Shown here: positions 1 through 8,274 of the stretch, in pieces
Position numbering within the stretch: position 1 is the first letter of the stretch
Layout of the letters: each line of letters starts with the position of its first letter
Assembly: GCA_029570205.1 (NCBI GenBank)
Contig: JAKQSI010000090.1
Coordinates: forward strand, 1-64,000
Reading direction: 5' to 3'
Length of the DNA: 64,000 nucleotides
Source: Candidatus Omnitrophota bacterium
GTDB taxonomy: Bacteria > Hinthialibacterota > Hinthialibacteria > Hinthialibacterales > JAKPRU01
Program-made: the position numbers and the translations under genes
The notes under the pieces: generated by a model
Database searches by the model: none
What the model saw: the letters and a program-made list of their open reading frames with translations, nothing else
What the model was told of the DNA's origin: nothing

Positions 1-419
1 GTCCCTGCCTGGCAGCCCCCAGTAGGCCAGGCGTCTCTGCCTGGCAGCCCCCAGTAGGCCAGGCGTCTCTGCCTGGCAGCCCCCAGTAGGCCAGGCGTCT
101 CTGCCTGGCAGCCCCCAGTAGGCCAGGCGTCTCTGCCTGGCAGCTAAGTAGGCCAGGCGTCCCTGCCTGGCAGCTAAGTAGGCCAGGCGTCTCTGCCTGG
201 CAGCCCCCAGTAGGCCAGGCGTCCCTGCCTGGCAGCTAAGTAGGCCAGGCGTCCCTGCCTGGCAGCCCCCAGTAGGCCAGGCGTCTCTGCCCTGGCAGCT
301 AAGTAGGCCAGGCGTCTCTGCCTGGCAGCTAAGTAGGCCAGGCGTCTCTGCCTGGCAGCTAAGTAGGCCAGGCGTCCCTGCCTGGCAGCCCCCAGTAGGC
401 CAGGCGTCTCTGCCTGGCA
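1..419. repeat. Hairpin minisatellite, about 14 units of 30-32 bp
   Basis: Thirteen full units and one partial unit stand head to tail with no unique spacers. Each unit carries the inverted repeat GCCAGGC-(6 nt)-GCCTGGC, with GTCTCT or GTCCCT as the loop. Units are joined by one of two linkers, CAGCCCCCAGTA (32-bp units) or CAGCTAAGTA (30-bp units), in irregular order; one unit has an extra C. The array begins before the window start and ends in unique sequence near 420. Two further copies of the same hairpin occur near 31,940-32,035, so it is a dispersed family amplified here. No ORF is supported. Confidence 0.95.
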
Positions 420-504
420 AAGAAAGGTGGGCAGGCTGTTGGTGGGCTAGCCCGCAGACGGGCTTGAGTCCACTCTACAACTCACATTACAGTAGCATAA
501 CGAC

Positions 505-2379
505 ATGGACGGGCAAACGAGAGAAGAGAGTATCTGGCACAAAAATCTGGCTGCTGCGGGGGCGGATTCAGAACAGGGGCGGATTTTACAGGAATGCCAC
601 CGTCGGTTCCGCTCCATGGCCTATTCCCCGAAAGAATGTGAGGATGGATGGCTGGACCTCTATTGCCGCTCCGAGGGAATGGGGCAGCGCCTGTTATATG
701 AGGGACAGCCGAAACAAAGGACGCTCGATCTCGCAAAAGCGTTGGATATCCGGGCTAATCCGGGCGAGATGATCCTGCTGCTGGGGTTCGGCTTGGGGTA
801 CCCGGTGCGCGAGATTCTGGCCCGCATCCACGAGACCGGAAGCCTGCTTGTGATCGAGCCGGACCCGCTAGCCTTTTATTCGACATTCCTGTATCTCGAT
901 CTATCTGATATCCTTAGAGATAAGCGAGTCTCGTTCATCGTCGGACTGAAGCCTGACCGTGCAGTAGAGGCTATCGGATCACAACATGGATGGATACGAT
1001 TTTCGGCGCTTCCGCACCGTTTTCTGCTTCACCCGCCGACCATCCGCATTCATTCTGCCTATACGTGGACACTTCAGCAGACATGGGTAGATGCGCTATC
1101 GCGGGAATCCATGTATCGAGCCTCCCGAACGGAACACGGTGTCGAGGTGGTCCGGCACACCGTGGCGAATATCGGCGCGCTTGTTCGCGAGCCGGGGGTT
1201 GTTACGCTGTTCGGACAGTTCCAGGGGATCCCGGCGATCCAGGTCGGGGCCGGGCCATCGCTGAATGAGTATATTGAGACAATGCGAAGAGCAGAAAGCA
1301 AAACGCTTCTGGTTTGTGTAAATGCAGCGTATAAAATACTTCGAAAGCATGGGATCGAGCCGCACATTGTTCTTTGCCTGGACCACCAGGAAGAGAATTG
1401 GAATTGTTTTGCAGATCAGATGCCGGATCCGGGCACGTATTTGATCGCCGATCCGCGAATCGACCCGCGAATTGTGGATTTATTCAGGGGACGCACCTTT
1501 TTTATTTCGTGGCATTCCACAACTGAACGACTTGGAGAGCCTCAACCGATTGATTCGATCCCGCTGGCAAAACACGGCGGCAATGCGGTCTATCAATGGC
1601 TGCAAAAATGGATTGGCGAGAAAGGCGCCGTTACCGGAACGGGAAGTGTGGCGGTCGCGGGATTTCAGATTCTCGCGCGAATGGGATGCACGCCGGTGAT
1701 CCTGGTGGGGCAGGACTTGGCATTTCCCGGAAGCCGCACCTACGCACAGGGGACAATCTACGACAATCCCAGTGTCAAACGCGACGCACAGGCCACCCGG
1801 TCGGTACCCTCCACGGATGGCGGGTGGGTGGACACCAGCGAGACGCTGAACCTGTACCGGCTTTTGCTGGAACATGAAATCAAACGATTCGGGATTCCGG
1901 TAATCAACACCTCGCCCGCCGGGGCGATGATTGCGGGGACTTCGGTTCGGCAATTGGGAGGCACGTTCGCAGACCTGAATCCGATTCCGATAGATGTTTC
2001 GCGGCGGCTGGCGGAGCTGTATTCGATGTCGGTTCCGAAATGGGAAGGGGGCTTGGTTGATAATCTGGATAAGGAAATTGGGCGTATGTCCAGTTTACTG
2101 GAAGTGTTTGCGGATTCGGCTGGGGAGGCGGAGCAGAAAGTCGGCGCTATGACTGCCGATGAGGCGGAAAAGGAGTTGCAAAGGGTGATCGGGGAGAACC
2201 ACGAGGCGTTCGATTTTCTGAATGACCTGCTTCAGGAGTGCCATGTACGGTATCAGGAGTTACGTTGCCGTCTTCAAGCTGAGACCGATCCGGCGAAACG
2301 AGAGGAAATGCGGATCCGGTCGGTGAGGGAGGTGTTTGCGGCGTTTGAGAAATGGGGGAGGATGTCAATTAAGAATTAA
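505..2379 (+). CDS. MAF/DUF115-type motility-associated glycosyltransferase
   Basis: This 624-residue protein resembles the motility accessory factor family (DUF115, MAF_flag10), which modifies flagellin with nonulosonic or related sugars in the cytoplasm. The family core is at about residues 240-480, with the nucleotide-binding stretch VGAGPSLNEY followed by VCVNAAYKIL and IVLCLDHQ. An N-terminal Rossmann-like part (about 60-200, with LLLGFGLGYP) resembles the N-terminus of the CgeB-like protein at 14818-16641. The C-terminus is predicted helical. The ATG at 505 has no strong ribosome site. The gene stands alone after the repeat array, but flagellar genes lie 9 kb downstream. The family is well supported; the sugar is unknown. 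Confidence 0.85.
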   Translation: MDGQTREESIWHKNLAAAGADSEQGRILQECHRRFRSMAYSPKECEDGWLDLYCRSEGMGQRLLYEGQPKQRTLDLAKALDIRANPGEMILLLGFGLGYPVREILARIHETGSLLVIEPDPLAFYSTFLYLDLSDILRDKRVSFIVGLKPDRAVEAIGSQHGWIRFSALPHRFLLHPPTIRIHSAYTWTLQQTWVDALSRESMYRASRTEHGVEVVRHTVANIGALVREPGVVTLFGQFQGIPAIQVGAGPSLNEYIETMRRAESKTLLVCVNAAYKILRKHGIEPHIVLCLDHQEENWNCFADQMPDPGTYLIADPRIDPRIVDLFRGRTFFISWHSTTERLGEPQPIDSIPLAKHGGNAVYQWLQKWIGEKGAVTGTGSVAVAGFQILARMGCTPVILVGQDLAFPGSRTYAQGTIYDNPSVKRDAQATRSVPSTDGGWVDTSETLNLYRLLLEHEIKRFGIPVINTSPAGAMIAGTSVRQLGGTFADLNPIPIDVSRRLAELYSMSVPKWEGGLVDNLDKEIGRMSSLLEVFADSAGEAEQKVGAMTADEAEKELQRVIGENHEAFDFLNDLLQECHVRYQELRCRLQAETDPAKREEMRIRSVREVFAAFEKWGRMSIKN

Positions 2380-2402
2380 AAATTGAAGAAAAGAGGGAGA
2401 GG

Positions 2403-3292
2403 TCAGGGGCGGGGAGTAAGGGGCAATCGGTTGGAGAGCCTGCCGATCCAGTAGCAGATGGGGACGATCAGGGTGGCGTAGCTGTGGGGCCAGAGGGCTG
2501 TGCCGATGGTAACCAGGGCAATCAGGGCCATGTACGCGGATTCGTGTTCCCGATATCGGAGAGAAACGAACATGCACAGAATGCAGGTCAATGCCAGGCT
2601 GCCGGTTGTGCCGAGATATTTGACCGGCGAGGGACAGGCAAAAAACCGTTCCGAGACCTCCGGCATGAAGCGCAAATATTCAATGAACCAGGGGACATGA
2701 ACGACCGCCGGAAGGAATCCCAGGACACCACCCAGGAACGCCATCGGGCCGAATGCCACTCCCACGAACGGAATCAGCAGGCCAAAGGTCGGTTTAATCG
2801 CGGCGACAAATCCCACCGCAAGGCCGCGATAGAACGGCTTCCGTGCCGCCCCCGCCGCCAGAATACCGCACAACAGCGGGCTGACCTGGCCGTTGTGGAA
2901 CGCATCATGCGCCGGAATCCAGATCAGCGCCGCCAGCGTTGTCCCAGCCAGCCAGACCGGTATGCGGAATACCCGTACGCTGTCACTCCGAGAATTGTCC
3001 ATAAGATATAACTCACTTTGTGCGATAACGGGGCCAGAGGGATGAGCAGCACAGCCAACGGAGGCGGATAGATATACCACCACGCCTCCTCGTAAGGGGA
3101 TTTGCCGTGAAGGATGGATCGCGAGGCGTCGGTATAATAGAGCAGGTCAGTGCCCGGCTTTTCAGAGCGGATCACAAAGGTTTCGGTGTATGCAAATGCG
3201 AGCAGGGCTATCAACACAAAGATAACCAGGATCGGATGGACAGACAGCATTCGACGGTGGGATTTTTCCGGTTGGGTACTGTCATGTTCCAT
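2403..3292 (-). pseudogene. GT87/DUF2029-like membrane glycosyltransferase, frameshifted
   Basis: Two overlapping minus-strand frames together make one polytopic membrane protein. The 5' part (start 3292, preceded by GGAGAGAAGGG) has an N-terminal membrane segment and the motif YYTDASRSILHGKSPY. It runs out of frame at a stop near 2924. The 3' part (readable from about 2990 down to 2403) continues with several membrane helices and HNGQVSPLL, which resembles the GQ-N/S motif of DUF2029 (GT87) proteins. The switch falls at a short TGGC tandem repeat (about 2944-2955); adding one 4-bp unit restores a single frame. It may be a real inactivation, a phase-variable tract or an assembly error. It follows mutL by 22 bp. 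Confidence 0.7.
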
Positions 3293-3314
3293 CGCCGGTC
3301 CCTTCTCTCCTGCG

Positions 3315-5264
3315 TTATGTCCGCCGGAAGGCTTTGCGCAAGGTTTCCAGGGAAAGGCATACAATACTGGGCCGTCCATGCGGGCAGAAGTCGCGTCTTG
3401 GGATGGAGCGCAGGTTATTCGCGATGGCCTCCATACTGTCCCGGTCCAACGGATCGCCAAATTTCACGGCAGCCCGGCAGGCCAGAGTGTGCAGCGCCCG
3501 TTCGACTTTCTCCTCAATGTTCCCTTCCCCCTGGAGTGCGGTAACCATATCTCTCACGAGCTCCGATGCGGCCTCCATGTTGAGGTCCCCCGGTATGGCG
3601 CGAACGGCATACGTGGACAGGCCGAACGGTTCCAAGTCGAATCCCAGGCGATGAAAGATATCCTGGGACTCCAAAAGAACCGGCATCTCAGCCGGAGAGA
3701 GGTCGATGGTGGCCGGGAACAGGAGGATCTGCGAGGCCAGCGGACCGCGCGCGGAGTGCGCAAGAAACCGCTCAAAAAGAATACGCTCATGGGCGGCATG
3801 TTGGTCGATGATAAACAGTGCGCCGTTGCTTTCCGCGAGGATGTAGCTGTTTGCCAGCTGGCCGAGGACACGCAGCTCCGGGGCCTCATCTACGGAAGAG
3901 ACGCGGAGGAGATCAGGGGGGATGGCTGGTATGGGGAAAATGAAATCAACCCCCTCTGTATCTTCCCCAATCTTTGGAGGAGAGGGTTTTGAGGCTGTAT
4001 CCGCGCCTTCGGCAACCCCAGAGGTGGGGACAATGTATTCAACCCCCTCTGTATCTCCCCCAATCTTTGGGGGAGAGGGGCGGAGGTCTGTGTCTCTCCC
4101 AATCTTTGGGAGAGAGGTCTTTGAAGCGGTCTTTGTTGGGGAATGCGCTGGGCCGGGATCGGGGCGGTAGAGTTCTTTTGCGGTTTCGATGGCGTTTCGG
4201 GGAACGGGGCTTCGCGATAGTTGTGGCGATAGGTAATGATCTCGGGCTGCCGGTTTGGGAGGATGCTTCTCCTCGGGGCGTTGTTCCCATGCTTGACGAA
4301 CCGCACCGTATACAGCCGTGAAAACCTCGTTTTCGCGGGCGAATTTGACCTCCTGCTTGGTCGGGTGAACGTTAATGTCGATGGTTCGCGGGTCCAGATC
4401 GAGGTACAAAAACACAAGGGGATATCGGCCGGTGGGCAGGATATTGCGATAGCCATCCATCAAAGCGCGCTGGATGGTTCGATTTCGGATATAGCGGTCA
4501 TTCACAAAAGTGAAGATGTGCTGTGCGCTATTGCGTGTGACAGTGGGACGGGACATAAACCCCGATACCGAGAGTGCGGGAGTGTCCAGGGCAACGGGGA
4601 GCAGGTCTCCCATAATTCCACGACCATAGATGCTCATAATTCGTTCGGCGCGACTGGCGACAGCGGGCAGTTCCATTACAGAGCGCCCGTTATGCACAAG
4701 GGTGAAATGGACTTTCTCATGGGCTAGCGCCAGCCATGTGACGGCGGAGCAGACATGCTCCATTTCTGTTGTGGGGCGTTTGAGGAACTTTTTTCGCGCG
4801 GGCAGGTTATAGAAGAGATCGGAAACCAGGACGGTTGTCCCGGGCGGCCCGGCGGCAGGACCGGTTTCTGTGGTTGTGCCGCCATCGATCTGTACCTGCA
4901 CAGCCTGTGGGTCCTCCTCCCGGCGTGTGATTAACCTGAATCGTGATACAGCGGCAATGGAGGCGAGCGCCTCCCCGCGAAATCCTTTTGTGGTGATATT
5001 TTCCAGATCCTCGGAGCAAAGGATTTTGCTGGTAGCGTGACGCTGCGTGCAAAGGAGTGCATCCTCTGGTGACATGCCGCAGCCGTTGTCGGTGACGCGG
5101 AGACTATTCAAGCCGCCATTTTCGACCTCCACCGAAATCCGGGTTGCACCCGCGTCGATGGCATTGTCCAGGAGTTCCCGGATCACGGAAGCCGGACGTT
5201 CCACCACCTCGCCCGCGGCAATCTGATTGGCGACCTCAGGCGGCAAGACACGGATGGTCGGCAT
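3315..5264 (-). CDS. mutL: DNA mismatch repair protein MutL (endonuclease type)
   Basis: The 649-residue protein couples mismatch recognition by MutS to strand incision. The GHKL ATPase domain (about 1-330) begins IRVLPPEVANQIAAGEVV and has the catalytic Glu and Mg-binding Asn in RELLDNAIDAGA, then DNGCGM and GFRGEAL. The C-terminal domain (about 460-649) carries the metal-dependent nicking motif DQHAAHERILFE, matching DQHA(X)2E(X)4E, as well as ACRAAVKFGD and CPHGRP, so this is the nicking type found in bacteria without MutH. The linker at about residues 375-440 contains three in-frame copies of a hairpin repeat, each encoding a variant of PPKIGGDTEG. It lies 19 bp after a small membrane protein gene. 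Confidence 0.97.
   Translation of the reverse strand: MPTIRVLPPEVANQIAAGEVVERPASVIRELLDNAIDAGATRISVEVENGGLNSLRVTDNGCGMSPEDALLCTQRHATSKILCSEDLENITTKGFRGEALASIAAVSRFRLITRREEDPQAVQVQIDGGTTTETGPAAGPPGTTVLVSDLFYNLPARKKFLKRPTTEMEHVCSAVTWLALAHEKVHFTLVHNGRSVMELPAVASRAERIMSIYGRGIMGDLLPVALDTPALSVSGFMSRPTVTRNSAQHIFTFVNDRYIRNRTIQRALMDGYRNILPTGRYPLVFLYLDLDPRTIDINVHPTKQEVKFARENEVFTAVYGAVRQAWEQRPEEKHPPKPAARDHYLSPQLSRSPVPRNAIETAKELYRPDPGPAHSPTKTASKTSLPKIGRDTDLRPSPPKIGGDTEGVEYIVPTSGVAEGADTASKPSPPKIGEDTEGVDFIFPIPAIPPDLLRVSSVDEAPELRVLGQLANSYILAESNGALFIIDQHAAHERILFERFLAHSARGPLASQILLFPATIDLSPAEMPVLLESQDIFHRLGFDLEPFGLSTYAVRAIPGDLNMEAASELVRDMVTALQGEGNIEEKVERALHTLACRAAVKFGDPLDRDSMEAIANNLRSIPRRDFCPHGRPSIVCLSLETLRKAFRRT
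3946..4131. repeat. Three hairpin repeat copies inside mutL
   Basis: Copies lie at about 3946-4000, 4036-4080 and 4089-4131. The consensus core is CTCCCCCAA-TCT-TTGGGGGAG, a 9-bp stem with a 3-nt loop, flanked by CCCCCTCTGTAT and TTTGAGG-like ends. Related copies occur outside this gene at 16764-16815 and 61064-61117, so this is a dispersed element and not a mutL-specific repeat. All three copies keep the MutL frame open and extend only the interdomain linker, which resembles the palindromic elements inserted within genes in Rickettsia. Confidence 0.9.
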
Positions 5265-5283
5265 GAAAGATTCCCCGTCTCGA

Positions 5284-5523
5284 TCAAGTGTCGGCGCCGG
5301 GATTCTCCTCGGACTCCGTCTTCAGAAGCAGACTTACAAACAGCGTAATCAGCCCGCCGATAATGCAGATCGGCGAGACTGTCCCGGCCCAGTTGTCCGC
5401 CATAGAATTGACAAAAGTCAACAGATACAGGCCGATAATGTAGACAGCCAAGCCTGCTATAAAAATGATTTTCTTTGTGCGCCGGGAGATACCCCGGTCC
5501 GAATCGGAGTTTTCGTTCATCAT
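5284..5523 (-). CDS. Small two-helix membrane protein upstream of mutL
   Basis: This 79-residue protein has a charged N-terminus (MNENSDSDRGISRRTKK) and two hydrophobic segments at about residues 18-38 and 48-67, ending in an acidic tail. I do not recognise a family. It ends 19 bp before the mutL start on the same strand, so the two are probably co-transcribed. No strong ribosome site precedes the tandem ATG codons at 5523 and 5520. It is supported by membrane-protein composition and tight spacing, not by homology. Confidence 0.6.
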   Translation of the reverse strand: MMNENSDSDRGISRRTKKIIFIAGLAVYIIGLYLLTFVNSMADNWAGTVSPICIIGGLITLFVSLLLKTESEENPGADT

Positions 5524-5664
5524 AAGGACATTATGGCAAGAAGATCGGCGTTTCGTCCAGGATGGACGGTGTGGATTAGAAATTAAGAATTAAAAATCAA
5601 GAATTAAAGAAAGAGACAGAAGGGAACGGACGGACATGGACATAAAAGCAAAGAAGGAAGGACG

Positions 5665-6351
5665 ATGATTGTTGGGACGTTGATTAACACGGTTACGGTG
5701 TCGGTTGGCAGCCTGACGGGCACGGTGGTCGGAAACCGTCTGCCGGTGAGCATTCAGAAGAGCGTCCTGTATGTGCTCGGTTTGTTCACGTTGTATATCG
5801 GATTCGATAATGCGCTGAAATCGAAGAATGTGCTGATCCCGCTTGGCGCGCTTCTTCTGGGGACCATTATTGGAGAAATGATCGGCATACAAAGGTTCCT
5901 GGATGGGATCGGTGTCTGGTTTGAAAAGCGCTTTAGACTTAAACAGAGCCGAGGAAACGTAAGTCGTGGATTTATAGTGGCTTCCCTTGTGTTTTGCGTA
6001 GGGCCGTTGACGATACTGGGGTGTATTCAGGATGGGTTGAGCGGGGATTACCATCTTCTGGCATTGAAGGCCACACTGGATGCCTTTTCGAGTATGGCGC
6101 TGGCGGCGGGACTCGGAATCGGTGTATTTTTCGCGGGGCTGACGGTGCTGGTTTATCAGGGGCTTCTGTCGCTGTTCGCCTCCACGCTTTCGGGAGTATT
6201 GACCGATCCGATGATTGCCGAAATGACGAGCGCGGGCGGGATTATCCTGATCGGGAACGGTTTGCTGCTGCTGGAGATCAAGGAATTGCCGATAGCAAAT
6301 TATCTGCCTGCGCTGGTGATCGCGCCGGTAATTGTGGCGGTGATGGGGTGA
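5665..6351 (+). CDS. DUF554 family membrane protein (YdfK/YqgA-like)
   Basis: A 228-residue polytopic inner-membrane protein. It opens with the family-typical sequence TLINTVTVSVGSLTGTVVGN and continues with SVLYVLGLFTLYIGFDNAL, LIPLGALLLGTIIGE, and VFCVGPLTILGCIQDGLSGD. Six to seven membrane helices are visible. DUF554 proteins are widespread and of unknown or possibly transport function. AGGAAGGACG precedes the ATG and acts as ribosome site. The gene is transcribed away from mutL and has no obvious operon partner. Confidence 0.9.
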   Translation: MIVGTLINTVTVSVGSLTGTVVGNRLPVSIQKSVLYVLGLFTLYIGFDNALKSKNVLIPLGALLLGTIIGEMIGIQRFLDGIGVWFEKRFRLKQSRGNVSRGFIVASLVFCVGPLTILGCIQDGLSGDYHLLALKATLDAFSSMALAAGLGIGVFFAGLTVLVYQGLLSLFASTLSGVLTDPMIAEMTSAGGIILIGNGLLLLEIKELPIANYLPALVIAPVIVAVMG

Positions 6352-6399
6352 GAGGGGATTTCCGTGATAGGATTACCGTCAGGATGTGAGTGTTTTTTT

Positions 6400-6436
6400 C
6401 CCTCACCACAACCCTCTCCCGGAGGGAGAGAGAAAA
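6400..6436. repeat. Dispersed CTCTCCC hairpin repeat
   Basis: A CCTCACCACAACC lead is followed by the inverted repeat CTCTCCC-GGA-GGGAGAG. A second copy with the same lead and stem occurs at about 52436-52471. It sits between the DUF554 gene and the XRE-like gene. This type of CCCTCACCCC...CTCTCCC repeat is common in environmental bacterial genomes; it may also serve as a weak terminator for the DUF554 gene. Confidence 0.75.
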
Positions 6437-6520
6437 GAAGGCGCTCTCCTGTGAAAATGTGCATTCAGACCGGATATACAATACCACTGGGATAAGGGAG
6501 GCATTGAAATAAATGGAGGA

Positions 6521-6766
6521 TTGGAGACTTTTGCGAGCGAGGAATCGGTTCCGTGGGAGCGGGTCTATCCCGAATCCAGTCCCGGGACCGCTCTTCGGGG
6601 GGCCAGGTATCGTGAAGGTCTGACACAACATCGACTCGCGGAGATGACCGGAATTCCGCCGCGTCACATTTCCGAGATGGAAAACAACAAACGTCCTATT
6701 GGGAAGAGGCGCGCCCGAATTTTAGCGGAAGCATTAAACCTGGCCGGTTACAAAGTCCTTCTATGA
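6521..6766 (+). CDS. XRE-family helix-turn-helix regulator (antitoxin-like)
   Basis: A protein of about 81 residues. Its C-terminal two thirds is an XRE-type helix-turn-helix: LRGARYREGLTQHRLAEMTG, then the recognition-helix stretch PPRHISEMENNKRPIGK, then a capping helix ARILAEALNL. Such small proteins are often antitoxins or autoregulators, but no toxin-like ORF lies beside it. The start is uncertain. The open frame begins at a TTG at 6521, right after GGAGGA (too close for normal spacing), while an ATG at 6513 with better spacing is in a different frame. Upstream sequence change or a non-ATG start is possible. Confidence 0.7.
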   Translation: METFASEESVPWERVYPESSPGTALRGARYREGLTQHRLAEMTGIPPRHISEMENNKRPIGKRRARILAEALNLAGYKVLL

Positions 6767-6834
6767 GTTCACTCTCGCTGTTCCATTTCTCCCGCTCGCA
6801 ACCGGTCAGTCATCGCTTGAACAAATGAAAATTC

Positions 6835-7983
6835 CTATAACGACGCCAGAACCTCTTTCACAGACCAGATAACATATTCGACTTCATCATCCGAGTACCC
6901 CGGAAAAATCGGCAAACCGAAAAGTTCCCGTGCCACGCGGTCCATAACCGGACAGGGTTGAAAATCCCCCATCGCCGACCGGATGACCGGGAACTCATAC
7001 CACGGCTCGTACTGAAACGAGGTTTCAACCGCATACTCATCCCACAACCGTTTGCGTACAATGTCTCGAACTGCGCCGAAGACTGATCCATCCAGTCGGC
7101 AGGGGTACATGTGATAACAATGGGTGATTCCCTGCGGCTCGTAAGGCGTCACAAATCCGGGGACTTTGCGCAACTCCGCCGACATTTTTCGACCGATCGC
7201 CCGCCGTTGTGCATTCACTGCGTCCAGGCGTTTCAACTGCTCGATCCCCACCGCACACTGAACCGCCGACAGCCGGTAATTGCCACCCGGCTGGACATCA
7301 TGGTCGTAATTCCGAACCGCACGGGCCCGGTCCGCGTACTCTTTGGAGCTTGTGGTAAGCATTCCACCTTCGCCAAGGGTACTGATGTTTTTCTGGGATT
7401 GAAAACTGAAACAAGACAGATCCGCCCACGCGCCGCATTTCACATTCCCGTATGCCGCGCCCAAGGCATGTGCCGCATCCTCCACAATGGGGATCCCATG
7501 CTGTTTGGAGACCTGTAAAAGCGGAGCCGGGTCGAGCGGCAATCCGGCGTAATCCACCACGTAAATCGCCTTTGTTTTCGGCGTAATTCGCGATTGGAGC
7601 GAGTCCAAATCGAGATTCAAGGTTTGATAGTCAATGTCGATAGGAACCGGCTTGGCCCCGGCCAGCACAATCGGAAGTACAGTGGCTTTGAATGTCAGCG
7701 CAGAGATAAGCGCTTCATCTCCCGGCCCGATTCTCAGAATCCGGGTTGCTACCTCCAGCGCCGTGCCCCCCGAACTGAGGCATACACCGTAAGACGCGCC
7801 GATGTACGCCGCGAATTGATTTTCAAACTCGACAATCTCCGGCGACCGGCGATCCAGCGGACGACGTTTTGTTGCAGCATCGCGGACCATCCGTGTTACA
7901 ACCTGCTCTTCTTCCGGCCCGAAAATGGCCCCCGTATACGGCCAGGGAATCTGAAATTGCTTCGGTGCATAAGATTCTGTCAT
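6835..7983 (-). CDS. DegT/DnrJ/EryC1/StrS-family aminotransferase
   Basis: This 382-residue PLP enzyme transfers an amino group to a keto sugar, usually a nucleotide sugar, in the cytoplasm. The frame could extend upstream, but the ATG at 7983 has AGGAGA at good spacing and gives a normal family length. Visible motifs are CLSSGGTALEVATRIL (cofactor phosphate site), VEDAAHALGA, and SFQSQKNISTLGEGGM, where the Lys forms the Schiff base. It lies on the same strand 291 bp after lpxK, in a lipid A/Kdo neighbourhood. A role in making an amino sugar for LPS is therefore likely, possibly including an amino-Kdo as in the KdnA pathway, but the substrate cannot be read from sequence. Confidence 0.9.
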   Translation of the reverse strand: MTESYAPKQFQIPWPYTGAIFGPEEEQVVTRMVRDAATKRRPLDRRSPEIVEFENQFAAYIGASYGVCLSSGGTALEVATRILRIGPGDEALISALTFKATVLPIVLAGAKPVPIDIDYQTLNLDLDSLQSRITPKTKAIYVVDYAGLPLDPAPLLQVSKQHGIPIVEDAAHALGAAYGNVKCGAWADLSCFSFQSQKNISTLGEGGMLTTSSKEYADRARAVRNYDHDVQPGGNYRLSAVQCAVGIEQLKRLDAVNAQRRAIGRKMSAELRKVPGFVTPYEPQGITHCYHMYPCRLDGSVFGAVRDIVRKRLWDEYAVETSFQYEPWYEFPVIRSAMGDFQPCPVMDRVARELFGLPIFPGYSDDEVEYVIWSVKEVLASL

Positions 7984-8274
7984 TACATTCTCCTCATCTT
8001 GTCTGTGTGACTGATTGTATGTAAACGAGATATGTCTGACATATCCCGCTCCCTTCATTTCGCGGTCGTCGGCGGCCTCACCCGGTTCGGTAGTCAGCGC
8101 CAACCTGACATTTCCTGCGCCTTCCTGCACTAATTTCAATGACTCCAATTCCAATACGAGACCGTAGTATACCCGATAAAAGCGCTTTTCTGAACCGACT
8201 TGAGGGATCGTGTCGTACTAAAACCCGTCAGATACCGGCAATTCCTTCCTATTCGTTCCATTCTCTCTTCCGCG

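Noticed and set aside
1-419. Possible CRISPR array
   Set aside because: The units are contiguous repeats with no unique spacers, the internal hairpin is part of every unit, and no cas gene is near.
2924-3460. Full 178-residue frame as an intact gene
   Set aside because: Its upstream part overlaps the end of mutL. The start at 3292 has the ribosome site, and the 3' end is cut by the frameshift, so it is treated as one broken gene with 2403-3083.
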